A stretch of 64,000 bases of DNA from Nonomuraea sp. NEAU-A123 (lineage in GTDB: Bacteria; Actinomycetota; Actinomycetes; Streptosporangiales; Streptosporangiaceae), in assembly GCF_018603905.1 (NCBI RefSeq), contig NZ_JAHFZZ010000007.1, positions 437,376 to 501,375 on the forward strand. The letters run 5' to 3'. Below are positions 25,854 through 33,957 of the stretch, in pieces (position 1 is the first letter of the stretch; the number at the start of each line of letters is the position of its first letter). A program made the position numbers and the translations under genes. The notes beneath the pieces were generated by a model. The model saw nothing but the letters and a program-made list of their open reading frames with translations. It did not search any database and was not told where the DNA came from.

Positions 25854-26600
25854 ATGCCGGCCGACAGACAGCCGTATCCGTCGGTGTGGGCTCGTCCGCA
25901 GCGGCGACGATCTGAGCAGCCGCCGCTGAGCCGGGAGCAGATCGTGTCCGCGGCACTCGAACTGCTGGATGCCGAAGGCATCGACGCCCTGAGCATGCGC
26001 AAGCTCGGCATCCGCCTGAGCGCCGGGGCTACGTCGATGTACACGCACGTGGCCAACAAGGACGAACTGCTCGAGCTGCTCGTCGACCAGGTCTACGGCG
26101 AGGTCGAGGTGCCGGCCGCCGACGATCCGGCGGGCTGGCGGGCGGCCATCACCCGCTACGCCCACAGCCTGCGGGCCACGGTCCTGCGCCACCCCTGGAT
26201 CGTCTCCGTGCTCGGCGAGACGGGCGTGGCCTATCTGGGGCCGAACGTGATGCGGCAGAACGAGGCCATCCTCGCCGCGTTCGAGCAGGGGGGCTTCACC
26301 CTGGAAGCGGCCGATCGGGCCCTGAACACAGTTGTGGCCTACGTCATCGGGATCTCGACCAGCGAGGCCGCCTGGTTGACCACACTCGCCCGCAGCGGCC
26401 GAAGCGAGCAGGAATGGGCCGACAGTTTGTGGCCGGCCGCCGAACAGGCCGTACGGGACTACCCTCGGCTGCGAAAGCTGTACGCCGCCCAGCGAAACCA
26501 GAACTTGAGCGCCGCCCGCGACGACGAGTTCGCCGGCGGACTCGAATGCGTCCTTCATGGCCTGGCCGCTCGCTTCTCCCCCGCGGACGGTTTGTCCTAG
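25854..26600 (+). CDS. TetR/AcrR-family regulator (TetR_C type)
   Basis: A 248-residue regulator. The N-terminal helix-turn-helix reads LSREQIVSAALELLDAEGID, then SMRKLGIRLSAGATSMYTHVANKDELLELLVD, the TetR-class form. The C-terminal helical domain contains RHPWIVSVLGETGV and VVAYVIGISTSEAAWL, as in TetR_C ligand domains. The ATG at 25854 follows a GAGGGAGAA site. It probably represses itself and the divergent serine hydrolase through the three operators upstream. Confidence 0.9.
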   Translation: MPADRQPYPSVWARPQRRRSEQPPLSREQIVSAALELLDAEGIDALSMRKLGIRLSAGATSMYTHVANKDELLELLVDQVYGEVEVPAADDPAGWRAAITRYAHSLRATVLRHPWIVSVLGETGVAYLGPNVMRQNEAILAAFEQGGFTLEAADRALNTVVAYVIGISTSEAAWLTTLARSGRSEQEWADSLWPAAEQAVRDYPRLRKLYAAQRNQNLSAARDDEFAGGLECVLHGLAARFSPADGLS

Positions 26601-26633
26601 CCGAGCACAGTCCCTATTTGAGGACGAGGCCGA

Positions 26634-27281
26634 TCACGCCGAGGTCGTCGGCGGGGCCCTGGGCACCCCCAGCAGCGGCAGCCACACCTCGTCCACGATC
26701 TCGACGATCGACTCCTCCGGCACCGCGCGCATCGTCATGAACATGTCGTGGCGCAACAGGTCCAACGGCAGGTTCACCACGCGGGACGAACGCGGCACGT
26801 CGGGCAGCTCGCCGCGCTCGACCGCACGGGCGACGATCATCTCGAAGGGGGTCGCCTGGCCCGGCGCGATGAGGGTGTCGCGTAGCTCGCTGAGGCTGGT
26901 GCCGGTGTCGCGGAAGTAGTCCACCAACTGCACGCTCATCAACGTGATCATGCCTGCCCGGTCAGCGTCGGCGTTGTGCAGGAAGCCGATCGCGTCATCG
27001 CGGAGGCTGCCGGTGTCGGGCACCGCGATCGGCTGCCAGAACTTGGTGAGAGTGGCCAGCAGCAGGTCGTCGCGCTGCGGCCAGCGCCGGTAGAGCACAG
27101 GACGGCTCGTACCGGCGCGGGCGGCGACCGCCTCGTAAGTGAAACCGTGATATCCGTGCTCGACCAGCACGTCCCAGGCGGCGTCGAGAATCGCGTCCTC
27201 GAGTTCGGGGCCGCGTCGACGGGATGCGCCGCCGTCGCGGGTCGTGCCGCCGTCGCGGGTCCGCCCATGCTTACGATCCAC
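26634..27281 (-). CDS. TetR/AcrR-family regulator
   Basis: A 215-residue protein. After a basic N-terminus (DGGTTRDGGASRRRG) the helix-turn-helix reads ILDAAWDVLVEHGYHGFTYE and VAARAGTSRPVLYRRWPQRDDLLL. The C-terminal domain ends in DEVWLPLLGVP, as in the TetR_C_33-like group. It is divergent from the FAD monooxygenase, and a 23-bp inverted repeat in the 73-bp gap is its likely site. Confidence 0.88.
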   Translation of the reverse strand: MDRKHGRTRDGGTTRDGGASRRRGPELEDAILDAAWDVLVEHGYHGFTYEAVAARAGTSRPVLYRRWPQRDDLLLATLTKFWQPIAVPDTGSLRDDAIGFLHNADADRAGMITLMSVQLVDYFRDTGTSLSELRDTLIAPGQATPFEMIVARAVERGELPDVPRSSRVVNLPLDLLRHDMFMTMRAVPEESIVEIVDEVWLPLLGVPRAPPTTSA

Positions 27282-27285
27282 TTGC

Positions 27286-27341
27286 GTATCTTATCGCGGT
27301 GACCTACGGTGTCCACCGTTAGATACAGTCGCGTATCTTAA
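27286..27341. promoter_or_regulatory. TetR operator before the FAD monooxygenase
   Basis: TTAGATAC-N6-GTATCTTAA at 27319-27341 is a near-perfect inverted repeat. A further half-site, GCGTATCTTA, occurs at 27285-27293. Both lie in the divergent promoter region, and the repeat ends at the AAGGAGG ribosome-binding site, so binding would block monooxygenase expression. Confidence 0.7.
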
Positions 27342-27354
27342 GGAGGCATCAGCG

Positions 27355-28884
27355 ATGTTCGACGTCATCATCGTCGGCGGGGGACCCACCGGCCTCTTTC
27401 TCGCCTGCGAGCTCCGCCTCGCGGGCGTCCGGCCTCTGGTGTTGGAACGACGGCCGGAACCAGACCTGGCAGACAAGGCACACGGCCTCGCCGGCCAGGT
27501 CGTACGACTGCTGGACAACCGTGGCCTCTTCGAACGCTGCGGGGGCCGAGGAGCACCGGCGCCCGCGCCTGGGTTCTTCTTCGGCGGGATGCCGCTGCCG
27601 CTGCACGTGCTCGGCAAGGAGAACCCGATGTATCTCCTGCCGGTCAACCAGCGCGATCTTGAACATGTGCTCAACGAACGCGCGGCGGAACTCGGCGCGG
27701 ATGTCCGACGAGGTTGGGACGTGCTGTCCTTCAGCCAGACCGATGACCAGGTCGACGTCGTGGCACGCGGTTCGGACGGAACCGAGATGACATTGACCGC
27801 CCGATACCTCGTCGGCTGCGACGGCGGCCACAGCCTGATTCGGAAGCAGGCGGGAATCGCCTTCCCCGGCATCAGCGACGACAACGTCGTCGACCGGACG
27901 GCCCTGATCGGGCCGAGCGACCGCTTCCGGTTCGCGCCGGGGGGACGGGTCGCGATCGATGGCCTCGGCGAGATCCCGGCGGTGTTCCACCGTACGGAGC
28001 GGGGCCTTTTCACCCTCCTCGGGCACGATCCGGAGCGGCCGCTGGTCAACACGGCCGAATGGGAAGATCACCCGGCAGGCGACTTCCCGGGCCCTGGTGC
28101 GCCGATGACGCCGGCCGAGATGGAGGAGAGCATCGAACGGGTCCTCGGAGCGCGCCTGCCCCTGGCTCCGCCGCCCGAGGGCGCGCCCACCATGCTTCGC
28201 CGCATGTGCGGCCGGAACTCCCGGCTCGCTGACCGCTACCGCGACGGTCGGGTCTTCATCGCCGGCGACGCCGCACAGGTCAGCCACGGGCCGACCCTGA
28301 ATCTGGCGCTCCAAGACGCGGCCAACCTGGCCTGGAAACTCGGTGCAACAGTGCAGGGATGGGCCCCAGAAGGCCTACTGGACAGCTACGAAACCGAACG
28401 CCACGCGAGCGGCGAACGCGTGCTCATGCACACCCAGGCCGCGACCGCTCTGACGGCACCCGGAGGCGACGTCACCGCACTACGCCGGCTCTTCGCGGAA
28501 CTCCTCGACCGCACCGAGAACACGCACATGGTCGCCGCCCTGGTAGCGGGCGCCGATGTCCGCTACGACATGGGCGAGGAACACCCCGCCGCGCCCACCG
28601 GCTGGTTCGTACCACCCATCAACCTGACCACCGACGACGGACGCGAACGCCGCCTCGCCGAGCTCCTGCGCGACGGCCGCCCCCTGCTCCTTGACCTCAC
28701 CGGCGGGAACGACCTCGCCGCCACCGCAGAGCCCTGGAACGACCAAGTGCACCGCGTGACCGCGACCGCCGACGACGCCCCCGCACCCGCATTGCTCATC
28801 CGCCCCGACGGCTACGTCGCCTGGGCCGGTGCGGACCCCGACAGCCTGAAGACAGCCCTCACCCGCTGGTTCAGCCCGGGCTGA
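27355..28884 (+). CDS. FAD-dependent aromatic monooxygenase (PheA/TfdB family)
   Basis: A 509-residue group A flavoprotein hydroxylase. FAD motif VIIVGGGPTGLFLACELRLAG is at the N-terminus, the conserved DG motif YLVGCDGGHSLIRKQAGI near residue 155, and the second FAD motif RVFIAGDAAQVSHGPTLNLA with LQDAANLAWKLGA. The C-terminal thioredoxin-like domain carries PLLLDLTGG and YVAWAG. Relatives hydroxylate phenols, polyketides or rifampicin-like drugs. The start is ATG 27355 after AAGGAGG. The divergent TetR gene and its operator suggest induction by the substrate. Confidence 0.9.
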   Translation: MFDVIIVGGGPTGLFLACELRLAGVRPLVLERRPEPDLADKAHGLAGQVVRLLDNRGLFERCGGRGAPAPAPGFFFGGMPLPLHVLGKENPMYLLPVNQRDLEHVLNERAAELGADVRRGWDVLSFSQTDDQVDVVARGSDGTEMTLTARYLVGCDGGHSLIRKQAGIAFPGISDDNVVDRTALIGPSDRFRFAPGGRVAIDGLGEIPAVFHRTERGLFTLLGHDPERPLVNTAEWEDHPAGDFPGPGAPMTPAEMEESIERVLGARLPLAPPPEGAPTMLRRMCGRNSRLADRYRDGRVFIAGDAAQVSHGPTLNLALQDAANLAWKLGATVQGWAPEGLLDSYETERHASGERVLMHTQAATALTAPGGDVTALRRLFAELLDRTENTHMVAALVAGADVRYDMGEEHPAAPTGWFVPPINLTTDDGRERRLAELLRDGRPLLLDLTGGNDLAATAEPWNDQVHRVTATADDAPAPALLIRPDGYVAWAGADPDSLKTALTRWFSPG

Positions 28885-29035
28885 CGCCCCGACCCGCGAA
28901 CCGGCGCGGACGCGGACCCGCCGCTACCTCGAAGGCGCGACGCCGCGTTCCATCCGCTGTCTCAACCGGCCTCGCTCGGCCGGAAGCCGCTCGACCGGAA
29001 GCCGCCCGGCCGGAAGCCGAGGGCGAGTTGTGCGG

Positions 29036-29190
29036 CCGGTTGCCGGGGCGGTCCGGCCGGTCGCCGACGAGCGCCTGCTGCGACACACGCACTGCGCGGC
29101 CGGCCAGACAGCCACCGTGCTGCGCGAGCACCGCGGCGACGGCCACTTGGCCACGCTGCGGCCGCGAGCGTGCTGCGTCCTGAGAACGTC
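29036..29190 (+). pseudogene. Fragment of a SalK/SCO6745-like protein gene
   Basis: Within the 480-bp stretch 28885-29365, which has no intact gene, the plus frame reads AVRPVADERLLRHTHCAAGQ and TATVLREHRGDGHLATLR. LREHRGDGH is a hallmark of the SCO6745 helix-turn-helix family. No start, N-terminus or continuation exists. Just upstream, 28979-29017 holds three imperfect copies of CCGGAAGCCG-type repeats. Confidence 0.45.
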
Positions 29191-29315
29191 GCCGAGGTAG
29201 GTCCGTCAGCTTGGGGTTGCCCTCGTACTCAGCACCTGCCGCGCGTTCCCCGACTGACGTCGAGGTCGGCCTGCACGTCATCTCACCGTCCTCGAGGTCG
29301 AGACGCAAAAGAAGG

Positions 29316-29350
29316 CGGGCCCGCCCCCGGAGTAGCGGGAGGCGGGCCCG
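29316..29350 (-). terminator. Terminator of the small secreted-protein gene
   Basis: CGGGCCCGCC and GGCGGGCCCG pair perfectly over 10 bp, with a further CCCG/CGGG inner pairing. In the minus direction the stem is followed by TTCTTTTG, making a good rho-independent terminator 15 bp after the stop at 29366. Confidence 0.85.
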
Positions 29351-29365
29351 TTCGCATGGCGGGTG

Positions 29366-29578
29366 CTAGTAGGGGAAGACCGGGTACCCGTGGTAGCCGC
29401 CGCCGACGCAGGTGCGTCCGGTCGGGCTCAGCCAGTCGGGAACAACTACGCCACCGGAGAACACGCACGTGGCAACGGTGATGTACTCACGGGCGGCGGC
29501 CTGAGCCGTCGCGGCGAAGCCGAGTGTCAGCGCGCCCGCGGCGGCTACGGAGATGAGGGTGACTACCAGACGACGCAT
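29366..29578 (-). CDS. Small secreted protein, function unknown
   Basis: A 70-residue precursor with a Sec signal peptide: MRRLVVTLISVAAAGALTLG, then FAATAQAAA, with likely cleavage after AQA. The mature part of ~43 residues contains two Cys (ATCVFSGG and GRTCVGGG), which could form one disulfide, and a Gly/Tyr/Pro-rich end (YHGYPVFPY). The ATG at 29576-29578 has GGAGTCC upstream. The AT-rich region just upstream (29585-29625) probably holds its promoter. It has its own terminator. I do not recognise a family. Confidence 0.75.
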   Translation of the reverse strand: MRRLVVTLISVAAAGALTLGFAATAQAAAREYITVATCVFSGGVVVPDWLSPTGRTCVGGGYHGYPVFPY

Positions 29579-29659
29579 GTGGACTCCTATTACATAGAGT
29601 TACCGAATCATTACTGATAGTTTCCTCTGAGGTTGCGTGCCAAACGGCGGCGGGCCATT

Positions 29660-29880
29660 CACGATCACACGACTTGGCCGTGACATCCGCCCAGATTCGG
29701 CGCGCGCTCGACGGAGCCGTCGAGCTGGGGGGCCGTCGAGGTGATGTACGCGGCGTCGGACGCCAGGCCGCGCAGCGGGTTCGGCGGTGCCACGGCAGAG
29801 GTGCCGTCGTCCGGCAGTTCGGCGATGGCCCCCGACCCGCTGGCGGTGTCCGTGAAGGCGCGGTGCACGGGAGAACCGCA
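29660..29880 (-). pseudogene. Alpha/beta-hydrolase fragment
   Basis: A minus-strand frame reads AIAELPDDGTSAVAPPNPLRG and then LASDAAYITSTAPQLDGSVE. APPNPLRGLASDAAYI is typical of small alpha/beta hydrolases just before the catalytic GHSYGG elbow. The elbow and the rest are absent, so this is a gene remnant. It lies directly downstream of the intact hydrolase on the same strand, but belongs to a different subfamily. Confidence 0.5.
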
Positions 29881-29919
29881 GTGGGCTGCGACTTGCGGTC
29901 CTGTTCGGGTGCTTCCTTG

Positions 29920-30891
29920 TCAGCGCTGGTGGAGCGCGGTGCGCAGGGTGGCCGCGGCCATGGTGATGGCGGCCTCGGCGGCGTGGGTCTCGCGCAGTGC
30001 GTTGACCATGACGAAGTCGTGGATGATGGCCTGGAAGCGTACGGCGGTGACCGGGACGCCCGCCTTGCGGAGCTTGTTGGCGTAGGCCTCGCCCTCGTCG
30101 CGCAGTACGTCGGCCTCGCCGGTGATGACCAGGGCCGGGGGCAGGCCGGTGAGCTGATCGGCGGTGGCCCGCAGCGGGGAGGCGGTGATCTCGGCGCGCT
30201 GGGCCTCGTCGGTGGTGTACTGGTCCCAGAACCACTGCATGCCGTCACGGCGGAGGTAGTAGCCCGTGGCGAACTGGTGGTAGGAGCCGGTGTCGAAGTT
30301 CGCGTCGGTGACCGGGTAGAACAGGACCTGCTGGAGCAAGGGGATGTCGCCGCGTTCCTTGGCCATCAGGGTCAGCGCGGCGGTCATGTTGCCGCCGACG
30401 GAGTCTCCGGCCACGGCCAGGCGGGAGCCGTCCAGGCCCTTGGACGCGCCCTGCTGGACGATCCATTGGGCGACGGCGTAGTTCTGCTCGATGGCGACCG
30501 GGTAGCGGGCCTCGGGAGACAGGTCGTACTCGGGGAAGACCACGGCGGCGTCCGCGCCGACGGCGAGCTCACGTACCAGCCGGTCGTGGGTGTGGGCGTT
30601 GCCGAACACCCAGCCCGCGCCGTGGATGTAGAGGATCACCGGCAGCGTGCCCTCGGCCCCGGCCGGCTTGACGATGCGGGCCCGGACGCCGCCCGTCGGA
30701 CCGCCCGCGACGGTGATCCACTCCTCGTCGACGTTCGGCTTGTCGATCTCGCCGGACTGTACCTCGTCGAGCGCCTTGCGGCCTTCGGCCGGCGGCAGCT
30801 CGAACAGGTACGGCGGATTGGCGGTGGCTTGCACGAAGGCCGCTGCCGCCGGCTCCAGGACCGGCTGAACAGGCTGGACGGCATCGGACAT
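29920..30891 (-). CDS. Alpha/beta hydrolase, hormone-sensitive lipase family
   Basis: A 323-residue esterase/lipase. The HSL oxyanion motif appears as YIHGAGWVFGN (HGAG for HGGG), the nucleophile elbow as VAGDSVGGNMTAAL, the acid in ITGEADVLRDEGEAY and the His in AIIHDFVMVN. Family members hydrolyse short acyl esters. There is no signal peptide. The start is ATG 30891 with GAGGAG eight bases upstream; longer readings upstream are not protein-like. The region 30892-31084 upstream has no gene. Confidence 0.9.
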   Translation of the reverse strand: MSDAVQPVQPVLEPAAAAFVQATANPPYLFELPPAEGRKALDEVQSGEIDKPNVDEEWITVAGGPTGGVRARIVKPAGAEGTLPVILYIHGAGWVFGNAHTHDRLVRELAVGADAAVVFPEYDLSPEARYPVAIEQNYAVAQWIVQQGASKGLDGSRLAVAGDSVGGNMTAALTLMAKERGDIPLLQQVLFYPVTDANFDTGSYHQFATGYYLRRDGMQWFWDQYTTDEAQRAEITASPLRATADQLTGLPPALVITGEADVLRDEGEAYANKLRKAGVPVTAVRFQAIIHDFVMVNALRETHAAEAAITMAAATLRTALHQR

Positions 30892-31084
30892 GTGGTTCTC
30901 CTCAGATGTGTCACCGTGTGATGCGCCGGTCTCCCCTGCGGAGACGGCCCCGGACCATGGGCAGAGACCTCCGACGCCATGCGATTCCACCCTCCCCGTT
31001 AAACCGGATATAGGCAGCAAACAGGGCATAAAACTCTGCCCTAGCAGGGGGGCTGGTCATGCTCTGGACGTTTCCGAAGACGCC

Positions 31085-31560
31085 CCCTGAACGGTGAACG
31101 GCAGGCAGGTTCGATCAGCTGGCACGTCGAGCCCTTCAACGGCGGCACGGCCGACGGCACCTCAATAGTGCTGATGGACTGAGGTCAAACCTGGCACGGC
31201 TTCGCACCCGTCAGCACGGGGGACAACTCGATCCGTAACTCCAGCGGCAAGTGCCTCAGCCTGGCCAACACCCAGAACCCGACCCCTGTCGGCACCCGGC
31301 TGGTGCTGCGGAGCTGCGTCAACTTCGCCGCAGGTGATCAGCAATGGACCTTCGTCGCACTGCGGCCCGGTGCCCCTGACGGCGTATGGTTCCTCCGGCA
31401 ACACTCCGGCTCGTGGTGCGTGGGCCCGGCCAACGACAGCACAGCCTTCGGCGCCCAGTTGGTCACGCAGAACTGCGCCTTTGGCCCCACACAGCAGTGG
31501 CTGCTGGAGGGCTTGCCGCGCACGTTCGGCTTCTCCTACGACGATGGAACGACCCCCTGA
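31085..31560 (+). pseudogene. Ricin-type (CBM13) lectin domain gene, interrupted
   Basis: The frame reads SISWHVEPFNGGTADGTSIV, then LMD, a TGA at 31180-31182, GQTWHGFAPVSTGDNSIRN, SSGKCLSLANTQNPTPVGT and QQWLLEGLPRTFGFSYDDGT to the TGA at 31560. S-x-KCLS, GDQQWTF and LVTQNCAFGPTQQW are ricin B-lectin repeats. The stop occupies a conserved Cys or Trp position, and no signal peptide or start is found upstream. An alternative is that a short C-terminal piece is expressed from the GTG at 31303. Confidence 0.65.
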
Positions 31561-31621
31561 CCGGCCAGGGATCGGACGATCGGTCGTCTACCTGCGCGTA
31601 CTGACGAACACGAGCATGAGC

Positions 31622-31654
31622 GCGCCGCGATGCCGGTCGAAGGCATCGCGGCGC
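31622..31654 (+). terminator. Terminator-like hairpin
   Basis: GCGCCGCGATGCC pairs with GGCATCGCGGCGC, 13 bp without mismatch and with a 7-nt loop, 60 bp after the lectin remnant. No T-run follows. Confidence 0.7.
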
Positions 31655-31737
31655 TTCGTGAGTGAGTGAATGAGTTCCGGTTCTCAGGCAGGTCTACCGC
31701 AGGTCTAGCCTGGCGATGATCAAGCCGAGGAGGTCTC

Positions 31738-32592
31738 TTGCGTAGGACGATCGGGTGCCTGCTGCTGACGCTGCTCCTGGCCTCCTGCAACTGGTCCGAC
31801 CGTGTTTCGCCCGGCGCGTTCGAATGGCGTGCTCGAGCGATGGCGACGCGCTGGCAGGGCTCCCCGATCGACCAGGCGTGGCGCGGGGGCTTCGTCCCGT
31901 TGGCGGGGCTCGACGTCGTGCCGCGGTGGGAGCGCATACCCGCCTGGGCAGCTCTGAGCCTGCACAACGGCGCATGGGACCTGGACTCCGAGTTACCCGC
32001 GGACTCTCCGGCCCGCATGCCGCTGCATTGGCCGGACGGCTCGGTCTCCGAGGTGCCGCTCATCACCGCTGCGACGGCGTACGCGCGGCTCAGCAAGCCG
32101 GCCGACTTCATCGACGAGGAGTGCCCGCGCAAGGGCTGCCGTCGGCTCCGGATGACCGGCGTCGAGCTTGGGGAGGCGGCGCTGGCCACCAGCCGGGGCA
32201 CGATCCGGGTGCCTGCCTGGCACTTCACGGCCAAGGGGATCAAGGAGAGGTTCGTCGTGGTGGCCGTTGATCCCTTGGCCGCGACCCCGCGTCCCCGTGC
32301 GGCGAAGGGGGGCCGCGAAGAGGTGCGGGCCTTCGACCCCATGCCTGGCGATCCCAACGAGCTGGTTGTCACGTACGGGTACGGCAGTTGTGACCACGTG
32401 CACGGGACCCGGGCCTACGAGACCGACGACGTGGTGGTCGTGGACGTGGACGAGGAGGGCACCGGCGGCATGTGCAACCTGATGCTCCTGCTCGGCCGGG
32501 CGACCGTCACGCTCACGCGGCCGCTCGGCGATCGCGTCGTGCTCGACTCCGGTAGTGGGCTACCGGTCCTGCGGGGCCGCAGCGTGCCTTAG
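31738..32592 (+). CDS. Putative lipoprotein, function unknown
   Basis: A 284-residue protein starting at TTG 31738 after GAGGAGG. The N-terminus MRRTIGCLLLTLLLASC ends in a lipobox (LLASC), so Cys17 would be lipidated and the protein exported to the outer membrane face. The mature part contains two Cys pairs (EECPRKGC, and YGSCDHV with GGMCNLMLLLG) that may form disulfides, and many Trp and Pro residues. I do not recognise a domain. It appears monocistronic, lying between a hairpin and the ROK regulator. Confidence 0.8.
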   Translation: MRRTIGCLLLTLLLASCNWSDRVSPGAFEWRARAMATRWQGSPIDQAWRGGFVPLAGLDVVPRWERIPAWAALSLHNGAWDLDSELPADSPARMPLHWPDGSVSEVPLITAATAYARLSKPADFIDEECPRKGCRRLRMTGVELGEAALATSRGTIRVPAWHFTAKGIKERFVVVAVDPLAATPRPRAAKGGREEVRAFDPMPGDPNELVVTYGYGSCDHVHGTRAYETDDVVVVDVDEEGTGGMCNLMLLLGRATVTLTRPLGDRVVLDSGSGLPVLRGRSVP

Positions 32593-32710
32593 CGCTTCCA
32601 GGGCGGACGAGGCCGACCAGCCGCGATCACCCATGAGCGCGCTCCTCGATTCTCTTGCGATGGCCTCTTGACGTGGGCCGATGTGCATGGGGTACATTCC
32701 TCGACAATAG

Positions 32711-32727
32711 TCTGGGAAGTTCCCAGA
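32711..32727 (+). promoter_or_regulatory. ROK-regulator operator
   Basis: TCTGGGAAGTTCCCAGA is a perfect palindrome around one central base, 17 bp before the GTG of the ROK gene. It probably lets the repressor control its own sugar operon. Confidence 0.75.
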
Positions 32728-32744
32728 TAGTAAGGGAGTCCCAA

Positions 32745-33908
32745 GTGGAACAGCGCGGGGGAAGCCCTCAGCTGCTGCGCCGGATCAACGACCGCGCGGC
32801 GCTGCTGGCTCTGCTCGATCGAGGCCCGCTGACCCGATTGGAGCTGGATTCGCACATCGGCCTGTCGAAACCGGCGACAGCCGACCTCCTGCTCCGGCTG
32901 GAGAAGAGTGGTCACGTACGGCGGGCTGGGCTCCGGGAGGGCGGTAAGGGGCCGCGCGCGCAACTCTGGGCGGTCAACGGCGCGCTGGCCTATGTGGCGG
33001 CGGTCGACCTCACCCCGCGCACGCTGGACATCGCGGTGTCCGACATCTGCGGGGAGATCGTCGCCGAGCACCGATACCGTCCCGTCGAGGAGACGGACCT
33101 CGATGTCGATGACCTGTGCCGTGCGGTCTCCGTCGCCGCCGCCGAGGTGGGTCTGACCACCGGGCAACTGCACAAGGTCGTCGTGGGAGTGCCCGGTTCT
33201 GTGGACGCGCGCACCGGGCACCTGGGCTTCGCCCCGCACCTGCCGCCGTGGCAGGGCTTCGACGTCCTGGATCGGCTGTCCGGATCGCTCGCCACGTCGG
33301 TGGCCGTCGAGAACGACGTCAACCTGGTCGCCCTCGACGAGATGGCGGTCGGCCAAGCCGTCGGGGTCGACGACTTCGTACTGATCTGGATGGGGCGAGG
33401 GATCGGCGCCGCGGTGGTCTCGGGCGGGCGGTTGTTACGGGGCTCCTCCGGTGGCGCCGGCGAGATCGACTGGATGCCCTGCCCGCCCTCCGGCGTAACC
33501 GGCGGCCGGCGAATCGGCGACGTGCTCGGCATCAAGGCGGTCCTGGAGCTGGCCCACGCGCACGGGCTCGCCGGAGACGATCTGGAGAAGCTGCTCGCGG
33601 AGGATCTCGGCACGGACCCTGTCGCCCGGTCGGCCTTTCTCCATGACCTGGCCCGCCGGGTGGCGCTGGCCGTGGCAGGTGTGGTGTCCGTGGTCGATCC
33701 CGAGCTGGTGGTCCTCACCGGCGATATCGGCCGGGCCGGCGGCAGCGTCCTGTGCGGCCTGGTCACCGAGGAACTGGGCGAACTCGTCCTTCCCCGGCCG
33801 AAGATTCAACCCAGCCTGCTGACCGGTAACCCGGTTCGCTCAGGCGCGCTGCGGCTGGCATTGGCCGGAGCGCGCGAAGAGGTGTTCACAGTAATCCCGA
33901 CCCCTTGA
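32745..33908 (+). CDS. ROK-family transcriptional repressor
   Basis: A 387-residue regulator. A winged helix-turn-helix (residues ~10-70: LLRRINDRAALLALLDRGPL, LSKPATADLLLRLEKSG) precedes an ROK sugar-kinase-like domain with VVVGVPGSVDARTGHL, ENDVNLVALDEMAVG and the GGAGEIDW turn. The zinc-binding Cys cluster of ROK kinases is not evident. The GTG at 32745 follows TAAGGGAG. It heads a six-gene run (binding protein, two permeases, GH4, kinase) and a palindrome lies just upstream, so it probably senses the imported glycoside or its phosphate. Confidence 0.88.
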   Translation: MEQRGGSPQLLRRINDRAALLALLDRGPLTRLELDSHIGLSKPATADLLLRLEKSGHVRRAGLREGGKGPRAQLWAVNGALAYVAAVDLTPRTLDIAVSDICGEIVAEHRYRPVEETDLDVDDLCRAVSVAAAEVGLTTGQLHKVVVGVPGSVDARTGHLGFAPHLPPWQGFDVLDRLSGSLATSVAVENDVNLVALDEMAVGQAVGVDDFVLIWMGRGIGAAVVSGGRLLRGSSGGAGEIDWMPCPPSGVTGGRRIGDVLGIKAVLELAHAHGLAGDDLEKLLAEDLGTDPVARSAFLHDLARRVALAVAGVVSVVDPELVVLTGDIGRAGGSVLCGLVTEELGELVLPRPKIQPSLLTGNPVRSGALRLALAGAREEVFTVIPTP

Positions 33909-33957
33909 CCTGACCATGGCGGCGGGTCAGCAGTTTCACCCCCCTTGGAGGGTTTCG

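Noticed and set aside
24349..25956. Extended 535-residue start for the serine hydrolase
   Set aside because: The extra 75 residues cross the triple operator and the start of the divergent TetR gene. ATG 25731 has an AAAGGAG site and a natural N-terminus.
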